Origin: Cupriavidus plantarum
GTDB taxonomy: Bacteria; Pseudomonadota; Gammaproteobacteria; Burkholderiales; Burkholderiaceae
Assembly (NCBI RefSeq): GCF_905397285.1
Contig: NZ_CAJPUX010000002.1
Coordinates: 1,262,241 to 1,326,240 of the forward strand
DNA length: 64,000 bases
Reading direction: 5' to 3'
Part shown: in pieces, positions 53,824 to 62,841 of the stretch
Numbering within the stretch: the stretch's first letter is position 1
Layout: every line of letters starts with the position of its first letter
The notes under the pieces: model-generated
What the model saw: only the letters and a program-made list of their open reading frames with translations
Told to the model about the DNA's origin: nothing
Databases searched by the model: none
Position numbers and translations under genes: made by a program

Positions 53824-54318
53824 TCAGCGTATCGAATAGCCTCGCCCCTCCATGCAGGCGCCGTACGCGCGGTAATACGTGTCCATGGCGCCGGCCGACT
53901 GCGCCTGCGCGTTGGCCTCGGCATTGCGCTTGTTCTGGCGGGCCCGCGCGCCGCCGGCCATGGTGCCGACCGCCGCGCCGGCCGCGGCGCCCTTGCCCGC
54001 ATCGCCCGCGATGCCGCCGATCACGGCGCCGCCGAGGGCACCGCGCGCGGCGCCGCCCACCCGTTCGCCGCCGCCGACCGCGGGGCCGCCCTGCGGCGGC
54101 GGTGCGGTATTGGCCACGGCGGGGTCGATGCCCGTGTTCGACTTTGCCCACGCATAACAGGCGCCGTCGTCCTTCTGCTGTTGCTGCGCGCTCTGGCCCT
54201 TGGCCGGGTAGGCGACGGGCCGCTGCTGCGCCATGGCCGGTCCGCTAGCCATCATGGTCACCACCCACGAAACGGCCGTCATGCCAACGGCCAGTGTCCT
54301 TGCCTTCGATTTGTCCAT
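53824..54318 (-). CDS. Glycine-zipper envelope protein
   Basis: A 164-residue exported protein: signal peptide (about 1-30, ending AMA), then a Cys-containing segment and a glycine-zipper hairpin (GGAARGALGGAVIGGIAGDAG and GAAAGAAVGTMAGG) of the YMGG/Rickettsia-17-kDa-like type, and a C-terminal YRAYGACMEGRGYSIR. Such proteins insert in or span the outer membrane. It ends 3 bases before the RND channel gene start region on the same strand; likely co-transcribed at low level. Confidence 0.8.
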   Translation of the reverse strand: MDKSKARTLAVGMTAVSWVVTMMASGPAMAQQRPVAYPAKGQSAQQQQKDDGACYAWAKSNTGIDPAVANTAPPPQGGPAVGGGERVGGAARGALGGAVIGGIAGDAGKGAAAGAAVGTMAGGARARQNKRNAEANAQAQSAGAMDTYYRAYGACMEGRGYSIR

Positions 54319-54321
54319 GAC

Positions 54322-55806
54322 TCACTCCTTGACGGCGGCCGTGGTGGCCTCGATGCCAGCCTGCGCGCCCGTGCCGGTGGGCCAGCCACCGCCGAGCGCC
54401 TTGTAGAGCTGGATCAGCTGGCCGAATTCGGCCCCCCGCAGGCTCGACTGGTCGAGCTGCGCGGCAAACAGCGCGCGTTCGGAATCGAGTACCTCGAGGT
54501 AGCTCGTGTACCCGCCTTCGTAACGATCGCGCGCGAGCAAGGCGTAGCGCGAGAGCGCATTCACCTGTTCGTTCTTCGCGTCCAGTTGCCCTTGTGTGCG
54601 CTGCACGCTCACCAGCGCGTCGGCCACCTCGCGGAAGGCCGTCTGGATGGCCTGGCGATAGGCATGCAGCGCCTGCGCCTGCCGCGCTTCGGCCTGCCGG
54701 ACATCGCCCGCGATCGCACCGGCCGTGAAGATCGGCACGCTGACGACGCCGCCGAACGACCACATCTGCGCCGAACCTACCCATAACCCGGACAGCGCGG
54801 TACTCGCCGCGCCGAACAGCCCCGTCAGCGAGATGGTCGGAAAATATTGCGCGCGGGCGGCGCCGATCCGCGCATTGGCGGCGACCAGACTCTGCTCCGC
54901 CTGCACGAGGTCGGGCCGCTGCGCGAGCAACGCAGAAGGCAATCCCATCGGTACCGTGGGGAGCACCAGTTCGCCGATCTCCTTGCCACGCGGGATGTCG
55001 CGCGGATTGTCGCCGAGCAGGAAGGCCAGCAGGTTTTCCTGCAACGCGACCTGCTGACGGAACTGCTCGACCGAGACCTGTGCCGACGCATACTCCGAGC
55101 GCGATTGCGAGAACTCGACTTCCGACACCACGCCGCCCTGAAAGCGGTCGCGGAACACGTTGAGCGCGCCTTCGCGGCTGACCAGGGTCTCCCGCGCGAT
55201 GCGCAGGCGGTTGTCGAGGTCGCGCAGCGTGATATACGCACTGGCCACGGCCGCCGCGACGCTGACCTCGGTCGCGCGCCGCCCCTGTTCGCTCGCGGCC
55301 CATTCCGCGCGGGCGGCTTCCGTGAGGCGGCGGATGCGGCCGAAGAGATCGATCTCCCAGGAGGCGTAGACATCGGCGCGCACCTGGTTGAAGGGATTGT
55401 CGATCGGGATGACGCTGCCACCGTTATTGCTGAGCCGCTGACGGCCGCCGCCGAACTCGGCGCCGACCTGCGGGAACAGGCCCGCGCGCGCCGCCATCAC
55501 GCGGCCGTAGTACTCCTCCACGCGCGCGGTGGCGATCAGCAGGTCCTGATTGCGGGAGAGCGCGACCACGATGAGTTCATCGAGCGTGGGATCGCCGATC
55601 TGCGACCACCAGTACTCGTCCGAGGCGGGCGCCACCACGGGGGTTTCCGCTGCCGTCACATTTACCGTGGCCACTGATTCCTCGGCGAACCGATAGCGCT
55701 CCGGCAGGTCCATCGGCGGCCGCTCGTAGTCCGGGCCGACCGCGCAGCCGCCAAGCGCCATCGCCGCCCCGCAGCCCCACGCGATGCCATGCGCGCGCGC
55801 GTTCAT
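54322..55806 (-). CDS. RND outer-membrane channel lipoprotein, NodT/OprM family
   Basis: A 494-residue TolC-type lipoprotein: MNARAHGIAWGCGAAMALGGCAVGPDYERP (lipobox GGC), then two OEP repeats with EYWWSQIGDPTLDELIVVALSRNQDLLIATARVEEYYGRV and the typical AQYFPTISLTGLFG. Its ATG at 55806 overlaps the permease stop by 4 bases, so all three genes of this pump are translationally coupled. Last gene of the adaptor-permease-channel operon. Confidence 0.93.
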   Translation of the reverse strand: MNARAHGIAWGCGAAMALGGCAVGPDYERPPMDLPERYRFAEESVATVNVTAAETPVVAPASDEYWWSQIGDPTLDELIVVALSRNQDLLIATARVEEYYGRVMAARAGLFPQVGAEFGGGRQRLSNNGGSVIPIDNPFNQVRADVYASWEIDLFGRIRRLTEAARAEWAASEQGRRATEVSVAAAVASAYITLRDLDNRLRIARETLVSREGALNVFRDRFQGGVVSEVEFSQSRSEYASAQVSVEQFRQQVALQENLLAFLLGDNPRDIPRGKEIGELVLPTVPMGLPSALLAQRPDLVQAEQSLVAANARIGAARAQYFPTISLTGLFGAASTALSGLWVGSAQMWSFGGVVSVPIFTAGAIAGDVRQAEARQAQALHAYRQAIQTAFREVADALVSVQRTQGQLDAKNEQVNALSRYALLARDRYEGGYTSYLEVLDSERALFAAQLDQSSLRGAEFGQLIQLYKALGGGWPTGTGAQAGIEATTAAVKE

Positions 55807-58800
55807 ACGCTGCCTCCGGTCGGCGCCGCGGAATCTGTGCCGGCGGGCTCCGCCGGCTTCTTCGCCATCTTCTTCTCCGACGCGCGCTCCAGCCCCCAGA
55901 AGAACATCGGGATGAAGAACACCGCGATCACCGTTGCCCCCAGCATCCCACCGATCACGCCCGTCCCCAGCGACTGGCGGCTGGCCGCCGACGCGCCGCT
56001 GGCAATGGCGAGCGGAATACAACCGAGGATGAAGGCCAGGGACGTCATGATGATCGGCCGCAGCCTTAGCTTGGCCGCCTTCACTGCGGCGTCGTAGGGA
56101 CTCAGCCCTTCCTTCACGCGCATTTCCACCGCGAACTCGAAGATCAGGATTGCGTTCTTGGCCGCCAGCGCGATCAGCACCGTCAGGCCAATCTGGAAGT
56201 AGACGTCGTTCTCCATGCCGCGCATGAGGATGCCGAGCAGCGCGCCGAACAACGCGAAAGGCACGGCCATCAGCACGCCGAACGGCAGCGACCATTTCTC
56301 GTATTGCGCGGCGAGGATGAGGAATACCATCAGCAGCGCGAAAGCAAACACCATCGCCGCCGTGGAGCCGGCCTTCTTCTCCTCGTAGGCCTGGCCGCTC
56401 CATGCATAGGCGTAGCCGGGCCCGAGCACCTGCGCGGCCACCTCCTCCATCGCCTGCAGCGCCTGACCCGAGCTGTAACCTGGCGCCGCATCGCCCGTGA
56501 TCTTGGCCGCGGGGAAATTGTTGAAGCGCGTCACCAGGTCCGCGCCGGCTACCCAGCGCGCCGTGGTGACGGCCTTGATCGGCACCATCTCCCCGCGCGC
56601 GTTGCGGACGTACACGCGGTCGAGGTCTTCGGGACGCGACCGGTATTCCGGCTCCGCCTGCAGGATGACCTGGAACAGGCGGCTGTTCTTCGGGAACTGG
56701 CTCACATATAGCGAGCCAAACATCGTCTGCAGGGCCGAGTACACCTGTTCCACCGGCACGCCCTGCGTTTCCGCGCGCTCGCGGTCGAGGTCCACGAGCA
56801 ACTGCCGCGACTTCGTGTTGATGGTGGTGCTGATGCCGCGCAGTTCCGGCCGCTGCCGCGCCGCCGCGATGAACGCGCGCGCGCGCTCCTCCAGTTGCTG
56901 GTAGGTGCCGTCCCCGGTGCTCTGCAGCCAGAACTCGAACCCGCCCGTGGTGCCGAGGCCGGGGATGGAAGGCGGATTGACCGGTATCACGAGTCCCTCC
57001 CGATAGGTCGAGAACTCGCGGTTAGCCTTCGCGATCAGGTTCGCGGCGCTCTCTTCGGGGCCCCGCTCGTGGAAGCTCTTCAGCGTGACGAACAGCGTGC
57101 CGGCATTCGCCTTGTTCTGCGAATCGATCAGGCTGTAGCCGTCCGGCGAAGCCACCGACTTGACGCCGGGCTGCTTCGCGAACCACGCCTCGGCGCGCTT
57201 CGACAGCTCGCCCGTGCGATCCAGGCTGGCTGCATCGGGCAGGATGACCGCGCCCAGCAGATAGCCCTGATCCTCTACGGGCAGGAACGACGACGGAATA
57301 CGCGCGAACATCAGCACACTCACCGCCACGAGCGCGGCGACCAATGCCAGCGAGATGACGGCGCGCCGGATCAGCGCCTGCACAGCGCTGCCATAGCCCT
57401 CCACCATGCGATCGAAGCTGCGGTTGAACCAGCGGAAGAACCGGTTCTTCTCGTGGCTGCCCGGCTTCAGCAGGATGGCCGCGAGCGCCGGCGACAGCGT
57501 AAGCGCGACCACGCCGGAAAGCAGCACCGACACGGCCAGCGTAATGGCGAACTGCTTGTACAACTGCCCCGTGATGCCGGACAGGAAGGCAACGGGTATG
57601 AAAACGGCCAGCAGCACGAGCACGATGGCGATCACGGGGCCGCCCACCTCATCCATGGCGGCCTTGGCCGCCTGCCGCGGCGGCATATGGAACTCCATCA
57701 TGTTGCGCTCGACGTTCTCGATCACCACGATCGCATCGTCCACGACGATGCCGATGGCCAGCACCATGCCGAACAAGGTCAGCATGTTCACGGAGAAGCC
57801 GAAGGCCGACATGGCCATGAACGTCCCGATGATCGAGACGGGCACGGCGAGAATCGGCACCAGCGTCGCACGGAAGCTCTGCAGGAACAGATACACGACC
57901 AATATCACGAGGATGACCGCGTCGCGCAGCGTGTGGACCACCTCGTTGATGGACTCGTGCACGAACTCGGTCGTATCGAGGGCAATTTCATACTCCATGC
58001 CCGGCGGAAAGGTCTTGCGCGCTTCGGCCAGCGTATTGCGGACCTGCTCGGCCACCGCGAGCGCGTTGGCGCCCGGCTGCTGATACACGGCCAGCAGCGT
58101 CGCGGTCTTCCCCTTGAAACGGCTGCGCAGCGAATAATCCTTCGAACCGAGCTCCGCACGGCCGATGTCCTTGAGCCTCACCAGCGCGGCATCGCCGGAT
58201 GCCGCGCGAAGGATGATGTTCTCGAACTCCTTCGGCTCCGTCATGCGGCCCTTCGTCGTGACGGGGAACGTCTGCTTGACGGGCCCGGCGGTCGGAGACT
58301 GGCCAATGCGCCCGGCGGAGAACTGCTCGTTCTGGTTGGATACCGCGCTCTTCACGTCCTCTGCCGTGATGCCCAGCTGCGCCATGCGGTCCGGCCGCAG
58401 CCAGAGGCGCATCGCGTAGTCAGGTGTGCCGAAGATGGCAGACTGATTGGCGCCCGGGATGCGCTTGAGCGCGTCGAGGATGTAGATGCTCGTGTAGTTA
58501 TCGACGAAGGTCTGCGGATAGCTGTCGTCCGGCGAGTAGACGGCGATGACCATCATGAAGGCTTGCGAGCGCTTTTCCACCGTGACGCCCTGCCGCGTGA
58601 CGGCATCCGGCAACGTGGGCAACGCGAGGTTGACGCGGTTCTGCACGTCCACCTGCGCAAGCGACGGATCCGTGCCGATCTCGAAGTACACGGTCAGGGT
58701 CATGTTGCCGGTGGACGAACTCGTCGAGGACATGTAAAGCATGTTGTCCGCGCCGTTCACCTCCTGCTCGATGGGCGCCGCCACATTCTGCGCGACGACC

Positions 58801-58970
58801 TCGGAGCTTGCGCCGGGATAGGTCGTGGATACGGTAATGCTTGGCGGCGTGATGTCCGGAAACTGCGCGATGGGCAGGTTGAAGACGGCCACGAGGCCGC
58901 CCACCACGATGATGATGGACAGCACCGATGCGAAGATCGGCCGATCGATGAAAAAGTGCGACAGCTTCAT
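55803..58970 (-). CDS. RND efflux permease, HAE1/AcrB type
   Basis: A 1055-residue pump: MKLSHFFIDRPIFASVLSIIIVVGGLVAVFNLPIAQ at the start, proton-relay Asp pair in GIVVDDAIVVIENVERN, Lys in ALAAKNAILIFEFAVE, and a C-terminal helix end SEKKMAKKPAEP. It is full length and similar in type to AcrB/MexB/TtgB multidrug pumps. The ATG at 58970 overlaps the adaptor stop by 4 bases. Substrates are not predictable beyond hydrophobic drugs or solvents. Confidence 0.95.
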   Translation of the reverse strand: MKLSHFFIDRPIFASVLSIIIVVGGLVAVFNLPIAQFPDITPPSITVSTTYPGASSEVVAQNVAAPIEQEVNGADNMLYMSSTSSSTGNMTLTVYFEIGTDPSLAQVDVQNRVNLALPTLPDAVTRQGVTVEKRSQAFMMVIAVYSPDDSYPQTFVDNYTSIYILDALKRIPGANQSAIFGTPDYAMRLWLRPDRMAQLGITAEDVKSAVSNQNEQFSAGRIGQSPTAGPVKQTFPVTTKGRMTEPKEFENIILRAASGDAALVRLKDIGRAELGSKDYSLRSRFKGKTATLLAVYQQPGANALAVAEQVRNTLAEARKTFPPGMEYEIALDTTEFVHESINEVVHTLRDAVILVILVVYLFLQSFRATLVPILAVPVSIIGTFMAMSAFGFSVNMLTLFGMVLAIGIVVDDAIVVIENVERNMMEFHMPPRQAAKAAMDEVGGPVIAIVLVLLAVFIPVAFLSGITGQLYKQFAITLAVSVLLSGVVALTLSPALAAILLKPGSHEKNRFFRWFNRSFDRMVEGYGSAVQALIRRAVISLALVAALVAVSVLMFARIPSSFLPVEDQGYLLGAVILPDAASLDRTGELSKRAEAWFAKQPGVKSVASPDGYSLIDSQNKANAGTLFVTLKSFHERGPEESAANLIAKANREFSTYREGLVIPVNPPSIPGLGTTGGFEFWLQSTGDGTYQQLEERARAFIAAARQRPELRGISTTINTKSRQLLVDLDRERAETQGVPVEQVYSALQTMFGSLYVSQFPKNSRLFQVILQAEPEYRSRPEDLDRVYVRNARGEMVPIKAVTTARWVAGADLVTRFNNFPAAKITGDAAPGYSSGQALQAMEEVAAQVLGPGYAYAWSGQAYEEKKAGSTAAMVFAFALLMVFLILAAQYEKWSLPFGVLMAVPFALFGALLGILMRGMENDVYFQIGLTVLIALAAKNAILIFEFAVEMRVKEGLSPYDAAVKAAKLRLRPIIMTSLAFILGCIPLAIASGASAASRQSLGTGVIGGMLGATVIAVFFIPMFFWGLERASEKKMAKKPAEPAGTDSAAPTGGSV

Positions 58971-60190
58971 GATGGCTGTCCCTTGCGGGCCACCGCGGCG
59001 GGAGCCGATGCGGCGCCGGGCGCGCCTTCCGCCGTGGCCGTGCCGCTGCCGGCGTCCACCGGCTTGACCTTCGCGCCCGGCACAAGCCGCACCGAGCCGT
59101 CCACCACCACGGTGTCGCCTTCGCGCAGGCCAGCGCGGACGACCCAGTTGCCCTGCGACCATTCGCCAACGTCGATCACGCGCGACTCGACCTTGTCGTC
59201 CTTGCCCACGGTCCACACCGACTGGCCGCGCTCGCCCTGCACGACGGCCTCCTGCGGCACCGTGATGGCGCGCGTGCGCGTGGCGCCCATCACGTAGACC
59301 CGCACGAACTGCCCGGGACGCAGCGTGCCGTCGGGGTTCGGCAGTTCCGCGCGGATCAGGTAGGTGCCCGTTTCGGAATTGAACGCGGCATCGGCGAACG
59401 CGATACGGCCCCGATGCCTGTACTTCGTCCCATCGGCAAGCACGACCTCCACCTCCATGCTGCCGCGGGCCGGCATCTTGAGCTCGCCGGATGCCTGCTG
59501 CGCCTGATTCTTGAGCACCTCATTCTCCGAGAGGCTGAAGTTGACCCAGATGGGGTCCAGCTTGGCCACGTACGTGAGGAGGCTGTTGGTGGCGTCGATG
59601 TACGAGCCAACCTGCTTCTTCGCGTAGCTCGACAGGCCCGCCACGGGGGACGCGATGGTCGTGTAGCCGAGGTTCAGCTTCGCGTTGGTCACGTTGGCCT
59701 TGGCCTGCTCCACCGCGGCGGCGGCCGCCTGCTCGTTGCCCGTCGCGTCGTCGAGGTCCTTCTGGCTCAAGGCATTGCGCGCCGCGAGCGGGCGCACGCG
59801 CGCGAGATTGGACCGCGCGGTGGTCAGTCGCGCCTGTTGTTGCGCAAGCTCTGCCTGGGCTGCATCGAGCGCGGCCTTGAACGGCTTCTGGTCCATCCGG
59901 AACAGCAGCTGGCCGGCCTTGACCAGGGCGCCTTCCGTGTACAGGCGTTCTTCGAGGAAGCCATTGACGCGGGCCCGAATCTCCACCTGCTGCGAGCTCT
60001 GCGTCTCGCCCACGAACTCGTACGTCAATGGCACATCGCGCAATGCCACGCGTATCACGCCCACCTCGGCCACCGGCGCGGCGGCCGGCGCCTTGGCCTC
60101 CTGCTTCTGGCATGCCGCAAGCAGCACGATGGCCGTCAGCAGCGCGATGCGCGCGCCGGGCGCAAGTCCGGAATCCAGTCGAATATCCAT
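58967..60190 (-). CDS. RND efflux periplasmic adaptor lipoprotein (AcrA-like)
   Basis: A 407-residue membrane-fusion protein with lipobox LLAACQKQE (acylated Cys at about 28). Lipoyl half-motifs TYEFVGETQSSQQVEIRARVNGFLEERLYTEGALVKAGQLLFRMD and TIASPVAGLSSYAKKQVGSYI flank a helical hairpin; a beta-barrel (LRPGQFVRVYVMGATRTRAITVPQEAV) follows. First gene of the second RND operon. It starts 125 bases after the stop of the receiver-only response regulator gene on the same strand, so control by that two-component system is possible. Confidence 0.94.
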   Translation of the reverse strand: MDIRLDSGLAPGARIALLTAIVLLAACQKQEAKAPAAAPVAEVGVIRVALRDVPLTYEFVGETQSSQQVEIRARVNGFLEERLYTEGALVKAGQLLFRMDQKPFKAALDAAQAELAQQQARLTTARSNLARVRPLAARNALSQKDLDDATGNEQAAAAAVEQAKANVTNAKLNLGYTTIASPVAGLSSYAKKQVGSYIDATNSLLTYVAKLDPIWVNFSLSENEVLKNQAQQASGELKMPARGSMEVEVVLADGTKYRHRGRIAFADAAFNSETGTYLIRAELPNPDGTLRPGQFVRVYVMGATRTRAITVPQEAVVQGERGQSVWTVGKDDKVESRVIDVGEWSQGNWVVRAGLREGDTVVVDGSVRLVPGAKVKPVDAGSGTATAEGAPGAASAPAAVARKGQPS

Positions 60191-60315
60191 CGTCCGCCCC
60201 TTGCTAGCGGGACCGCATGATCAGCGGCATCTTCTGCTCCCTCTCGGTGCTGATATGAGTGTGCGCCGTGCCATCCATTTCGCAATTGGACCAAGGACCA
60301 AACCGCGCCGCGGCG

Positions 60316-60690
60316 CTAGGCCATCGCCTCCCGGACGAGTTCGATTAGCTGGCGTCCGTCGAACGGTTTGCGGAGATAGCCGATGGCGCCCGCGGACAGG
60401 GCCCTGTCGCGCGCTTCCGGAAGGTCGTGGGCGGTGATGAAGATGACGGCGGGGGCGCGGCCCGAGAGATGGCCCTGCACTTCGAGGCCGTCCATCTCGG
60501 GCATGCAGACGTCGAGGATGACGCAGGCCGGACGGTAGTCAGGTTGTGCCGCCATTCGCGCCAGCAGCGCGGTACCGGTCGTAAAGGTATCGACCGCGAT
60601 GCTCGCGGAGCGCAGCAGGCGCGCAGTGGCCCGCGCGACCGATGCGTCGTCGTCCACCACTACCGCGAAGCGAGGGATAGGCCCTAACAT
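60316..60690 (-). CDS. Receiver-only response regulator (FixJ/CheY-like)
   Basis: A 124-residue protein that is one receiver domain: FAVVVDDDASVARATARLL (acidic pocket), phospho-acceptor Asp in CVILDVCMPEMDG, Thr in VIFITAHD and Lys in YLRKPF. There is no output domain. In the same-strand run kinase, FixJ-type regulator, this gene, it may act as a phosphate sink or a protein-interaction regulator. Confidence 0.9.
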   Translation of the reverse strand: MLGPIPRFAVVVDDDASVARATARLLRSASIAVDTFTTGTALLARMAAQPDYRPACVILDVCMPEMDGLEVQGHLSGRAPAVIFITAHDLPEARDRALSAGAIGYLRKPFDGRQLIELVREAMA

Positions 60691-60773
60691 TCACAGGATG
60701 CCCGTTACCAAGTTAGATACTCTCAAGGCTAAGTAACAGTGCGGCGCTGCGATATTGGCCCATGGTCCACCGA

Positions 60774-61427
60774 TCAGCCCATCCTGGGTCCTGGCCTTGG
60801 CCACGGCGATTCGCGGCGCGCCGCGCAAAGCCCCATCCGGTCCGCGATGCGCACGAGCGCGGGCAACGAGTCGACCTCCAGCTTTTGCATGACATGCGCG
60901 CGATGGACCTTGATGGTCTTCTCGACGGTGCCGAGTTCGCTGGCGACCTGCTTGTTACGGATGCCCGTGACGACCCAGGTCAGCACCTCGCGCTCGCGCG
61001 GCGTGAGCCGATCGATCTTCTCGCGCAGGATCCTGAGTTCGCGCTCCCGCGCGAACAGGTCCGCCGCGCAGACGCAACCCTTCTCCACCGCGGCGAGGAG
61101 ATCGGTGTCGGACACGGGTTTCTCCAGGAACTCGATGGCGCCGGCCTGCATGGCCTGCACGGCGCGCGTCACGTCCCCATGGCCGCTGAGGAAGATCACT
61201 GGGACCCGGCGCTGGAGGACCCGCTGCAGCATGAGCCCATCCATGCCTGGCATCATCAGGTCGAGCAGCACACAGGCCGGGCCCGCATCGAGGTCGGCCT
61301 CCTCGAGAAAAGCCTGCGCGGATCCGAACGTTGACACCATGTGTCCATGGGCCGTCAAGATCCTGCCCAATGCACGCCGTACGCTATCGTCGTCATCCAC
61401 GATATGAACTGTCGCCCTCGCATGCAT
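60774..61427 (-). CDS. FixJ/NarL-type response regulator with LuxR HTH
   Basis: A 217-residue regulator: receiver (about 5-118; VHIVDDDDSVRRALGRIL, Asp in CVLLDLMMPGMDG, Lys in EFLEKPVSD) and LuxR-type HTH (about 140-200; LTPREREVLTWVVTGIRNKQVASELGTVEKTIKVHRAHVMQKL). It is phosphorylated by the adjacent kinase in all likelihood and binds DNA as a dimer. It lies 4 bases downstream of the kinase gene. Confidence 0.93.
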   Translation of the reverse strand: MHARATVHIVDDDDSVRRALGRILTAHGHMVSTFGSAQAFLEEADLDAGPACVLLDLMMPGMDGLMLQRVLQRRVPVIFLSGHGDVTRAVQAMQAGAIEFLEKPVSDTDLLAAVEKGCVCAADLFARERELRILREKIDRLTPREREVLTWVVTGIRNKQVASELGTVEKTIKVHRAHVMQKLEVDSLPALVRIADRMGLCAARRESPWPRPGPRMG

Positions 61428-61431
61428 ACCC

Positions 61432-62343
61432 TCACCTCCATTGGAACACCGCGGTGCCGGTGGTCCGGTGACAAAGCGTCAGTGCTTCCTGCGGCAGGAC
61501 GCATTCGAACGTCATGCCGCCGCCGCTATTGCGAATGGCCTGGATATGGCCGCCGTTGCGCTCCATCAGCGCGCGGCTGAGCGACAGGCCCACCCCCATG
61601 CCCTTCGGCTTCGAGGAATAGAAAGGGCGAAAGATCTTGTCGAGATCGTCGGCCGCGACGCCGGCCCCGTTGTCCTGCACGGCCATCCTGACTTCATGGT
61701 CCAACGCCCTGGCCCGTACCGTGATCCGGCGATCGTGGCTCGAGCGTCCCGATGCGACGGCGTCCAGTGCATTGACCAGAAGGTTCAGCAGCACGAGCCG
61801 GATCTCCACCGGATCGCCTACGGCACGCGGCAGCGCCTCCGGGATGTCGCGCTCGATCGCCACGCAGCGCGCGGTTGCGTTGGCCCGTGCCAGATCCAGG
61901 GCCTGCTCCACCACGTCCGCCACGTTGAACGGCACCATGCGCGGTGCCTCGCCGAGCACGAGCGCCCGTACGCCTCGCACGATGTCGCTCGCGCGCGAGG
62001 CGTCATCGACCATGTCGTCGACGATCTCCTTGAGCAACTCCTTGTTGAACTCGCTAGCGGCAAGAAACTCGCGCGCCGCATGCGCGTTGCTGGTGATCGC
62101 GGTCAGCGGCTGGTTGAGTTCGTGCGCGAGAGATCCCGCGAGTTCGGCAATGCCGGATTGCGGCAGCATCTCGGCCAGCGGGCCGCGCAATGTCATCCGG
62201 ACCGGTTCCCTCGGGCGCCAGGGCTCCCGTGGCATGCCTTCCCGTGGCACCCGGCGTCCGGCGCGCGGCGGCTGCATCAGGATCGCGCAGCCGGCGCCCA
62301 GGACTGCGGCGATGTAGAGCATCCACGCCGATGATCGTCGCAT
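61432..62343 (-). CDS. Sensor histidine kinase without a sensory domain
   Basis: A 303-residue kinase. One membrane segment (about 6-24) is followed by a short linker, the H box SLAHELNQPLTAITSNAHAAREFL (phosphorylated His at about 74), and a HATPase domain with N box (RLVLLNLLVNALDAV), DNGAGVA and FYSSKPKGMGVGLSLSRAL (F/G2 box). No PAS, HAMP or extracytoplasmic domain is present. The H box resembles the FixL/TodS-like HisKA group, matching its FixJ-type partner. The start overlaps no gene but lies 12 bases after a short reading frame that may couple translation. Confidence 0.92.
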   Translation of the reverse strand: MRRSSAWMLYIAAVLGAGCAILMQPPRAGRRVPREGMPREPWRPREPVRMTLRGPLAEMLPQSGIAELAGSLAHELNQPLTAITSNAHAAREFLAASEFNKELLKEIVDDMVDDASRASDIVRGVRALVLGEAPRMVPFNVADVVEQALDLARANATARCVAIERDIPEALPRAVGDPVEIRLVLLNLLVNALDAVASGRSSHDRRITVRARALDHEVRMAVQDNGAGVAADDLDKIFRPFYSSKPKGMGVGLSLSRALMERNGGHIQAIRNSGGGMTFECVLPQEALTLCHRTTGTAVFQWR

Positions 62344-62355
62344 GGCGGACCCGCG

Positions 62356-62448
62356 TCAGATGCCCGGCTTCCCGAACTTGCTGGCTTCGGGCGACAGGTC
62401 CGCCATGGGACCGGCATGGGTAAGGACGAACGCGATGACTGGTGCCAT
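62356..62448 (-). CDS. Short 30-codon reading frame before the kinase gene
   Basis: ATG at 62448 with GGGAGG 4 bases upstream (complement at 62453-62458) opens a 30-residue frame, MAPVIAFVLTHAGPMADLSP then EASKFGKPGI, that stops 12 bases before the kinase ATG. The strong ribosome site, tight spacing and weak site of the kinase suggest that it is translated and couples expression of the kinase gene. The peptide is mostly hydrophobic at its N-terminal half. No homologue is known to me. Confidence 0.55.
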   Translation of the reverse strand: MAPVIAFVLTHAGPMADLSPEASKFGKPGI

Positions 62449-62841
62449 GATGCCTCCCGTGTGCAGAATCACTGCCTTTTTCGGACAAGCGGGCAAGGCC
62501 CGCACGGGGGCGAAGATATGGATCCATGACTCTCAACGAGAGCGCGCGCCGCTGCACCGCGTCATGGAAGCCCGACGAGATGCCGCACCACCCCTGAATG
62601 GTGACTAAGCCTGCCTGCGATGGTTATGTATTGTTCTGGCGTTTGTGACATACAAGCTAGGTCGACCATATACGCATTGCAAACTTTACTTTTTTCGAGC
62701 CAGTTCAAATTAAAAGTCTGATTAAGAAATATCGTTTATTCCGACCGATAAACCATGGGCGCTCATTGCCTGCGCCGGAAAGAATCGAATTGTATTCCAT
62801 CTGCGACTTAAATAAATTCGAAAAAAAGTACGCTGAAAAGA
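62449..62841. other. AT-rich intergenic stretch with promoter potential
   Basis: About 390 bases between the two-component operon and the DUF2950 gene. Roughly 62620-62830 is strongly AT-rich for this window (runs such as acttttttcg, tcaaattaaaag, cttaaataaattcg) and probably holds the promoter of the kinase operon (minus strand) and the downstream region of the DUF2950 gene. No gene or clear terminator was found. Confidence 0.45.

Noticed and set aside
56895..59297. Open frame of 800 codons on the plus strand
   Set aside because: It is antisense to the RND permease and adaptor, which have complete, well-known domains; the composition (His/Arg/Asp-rich) is that of a mirror frame.
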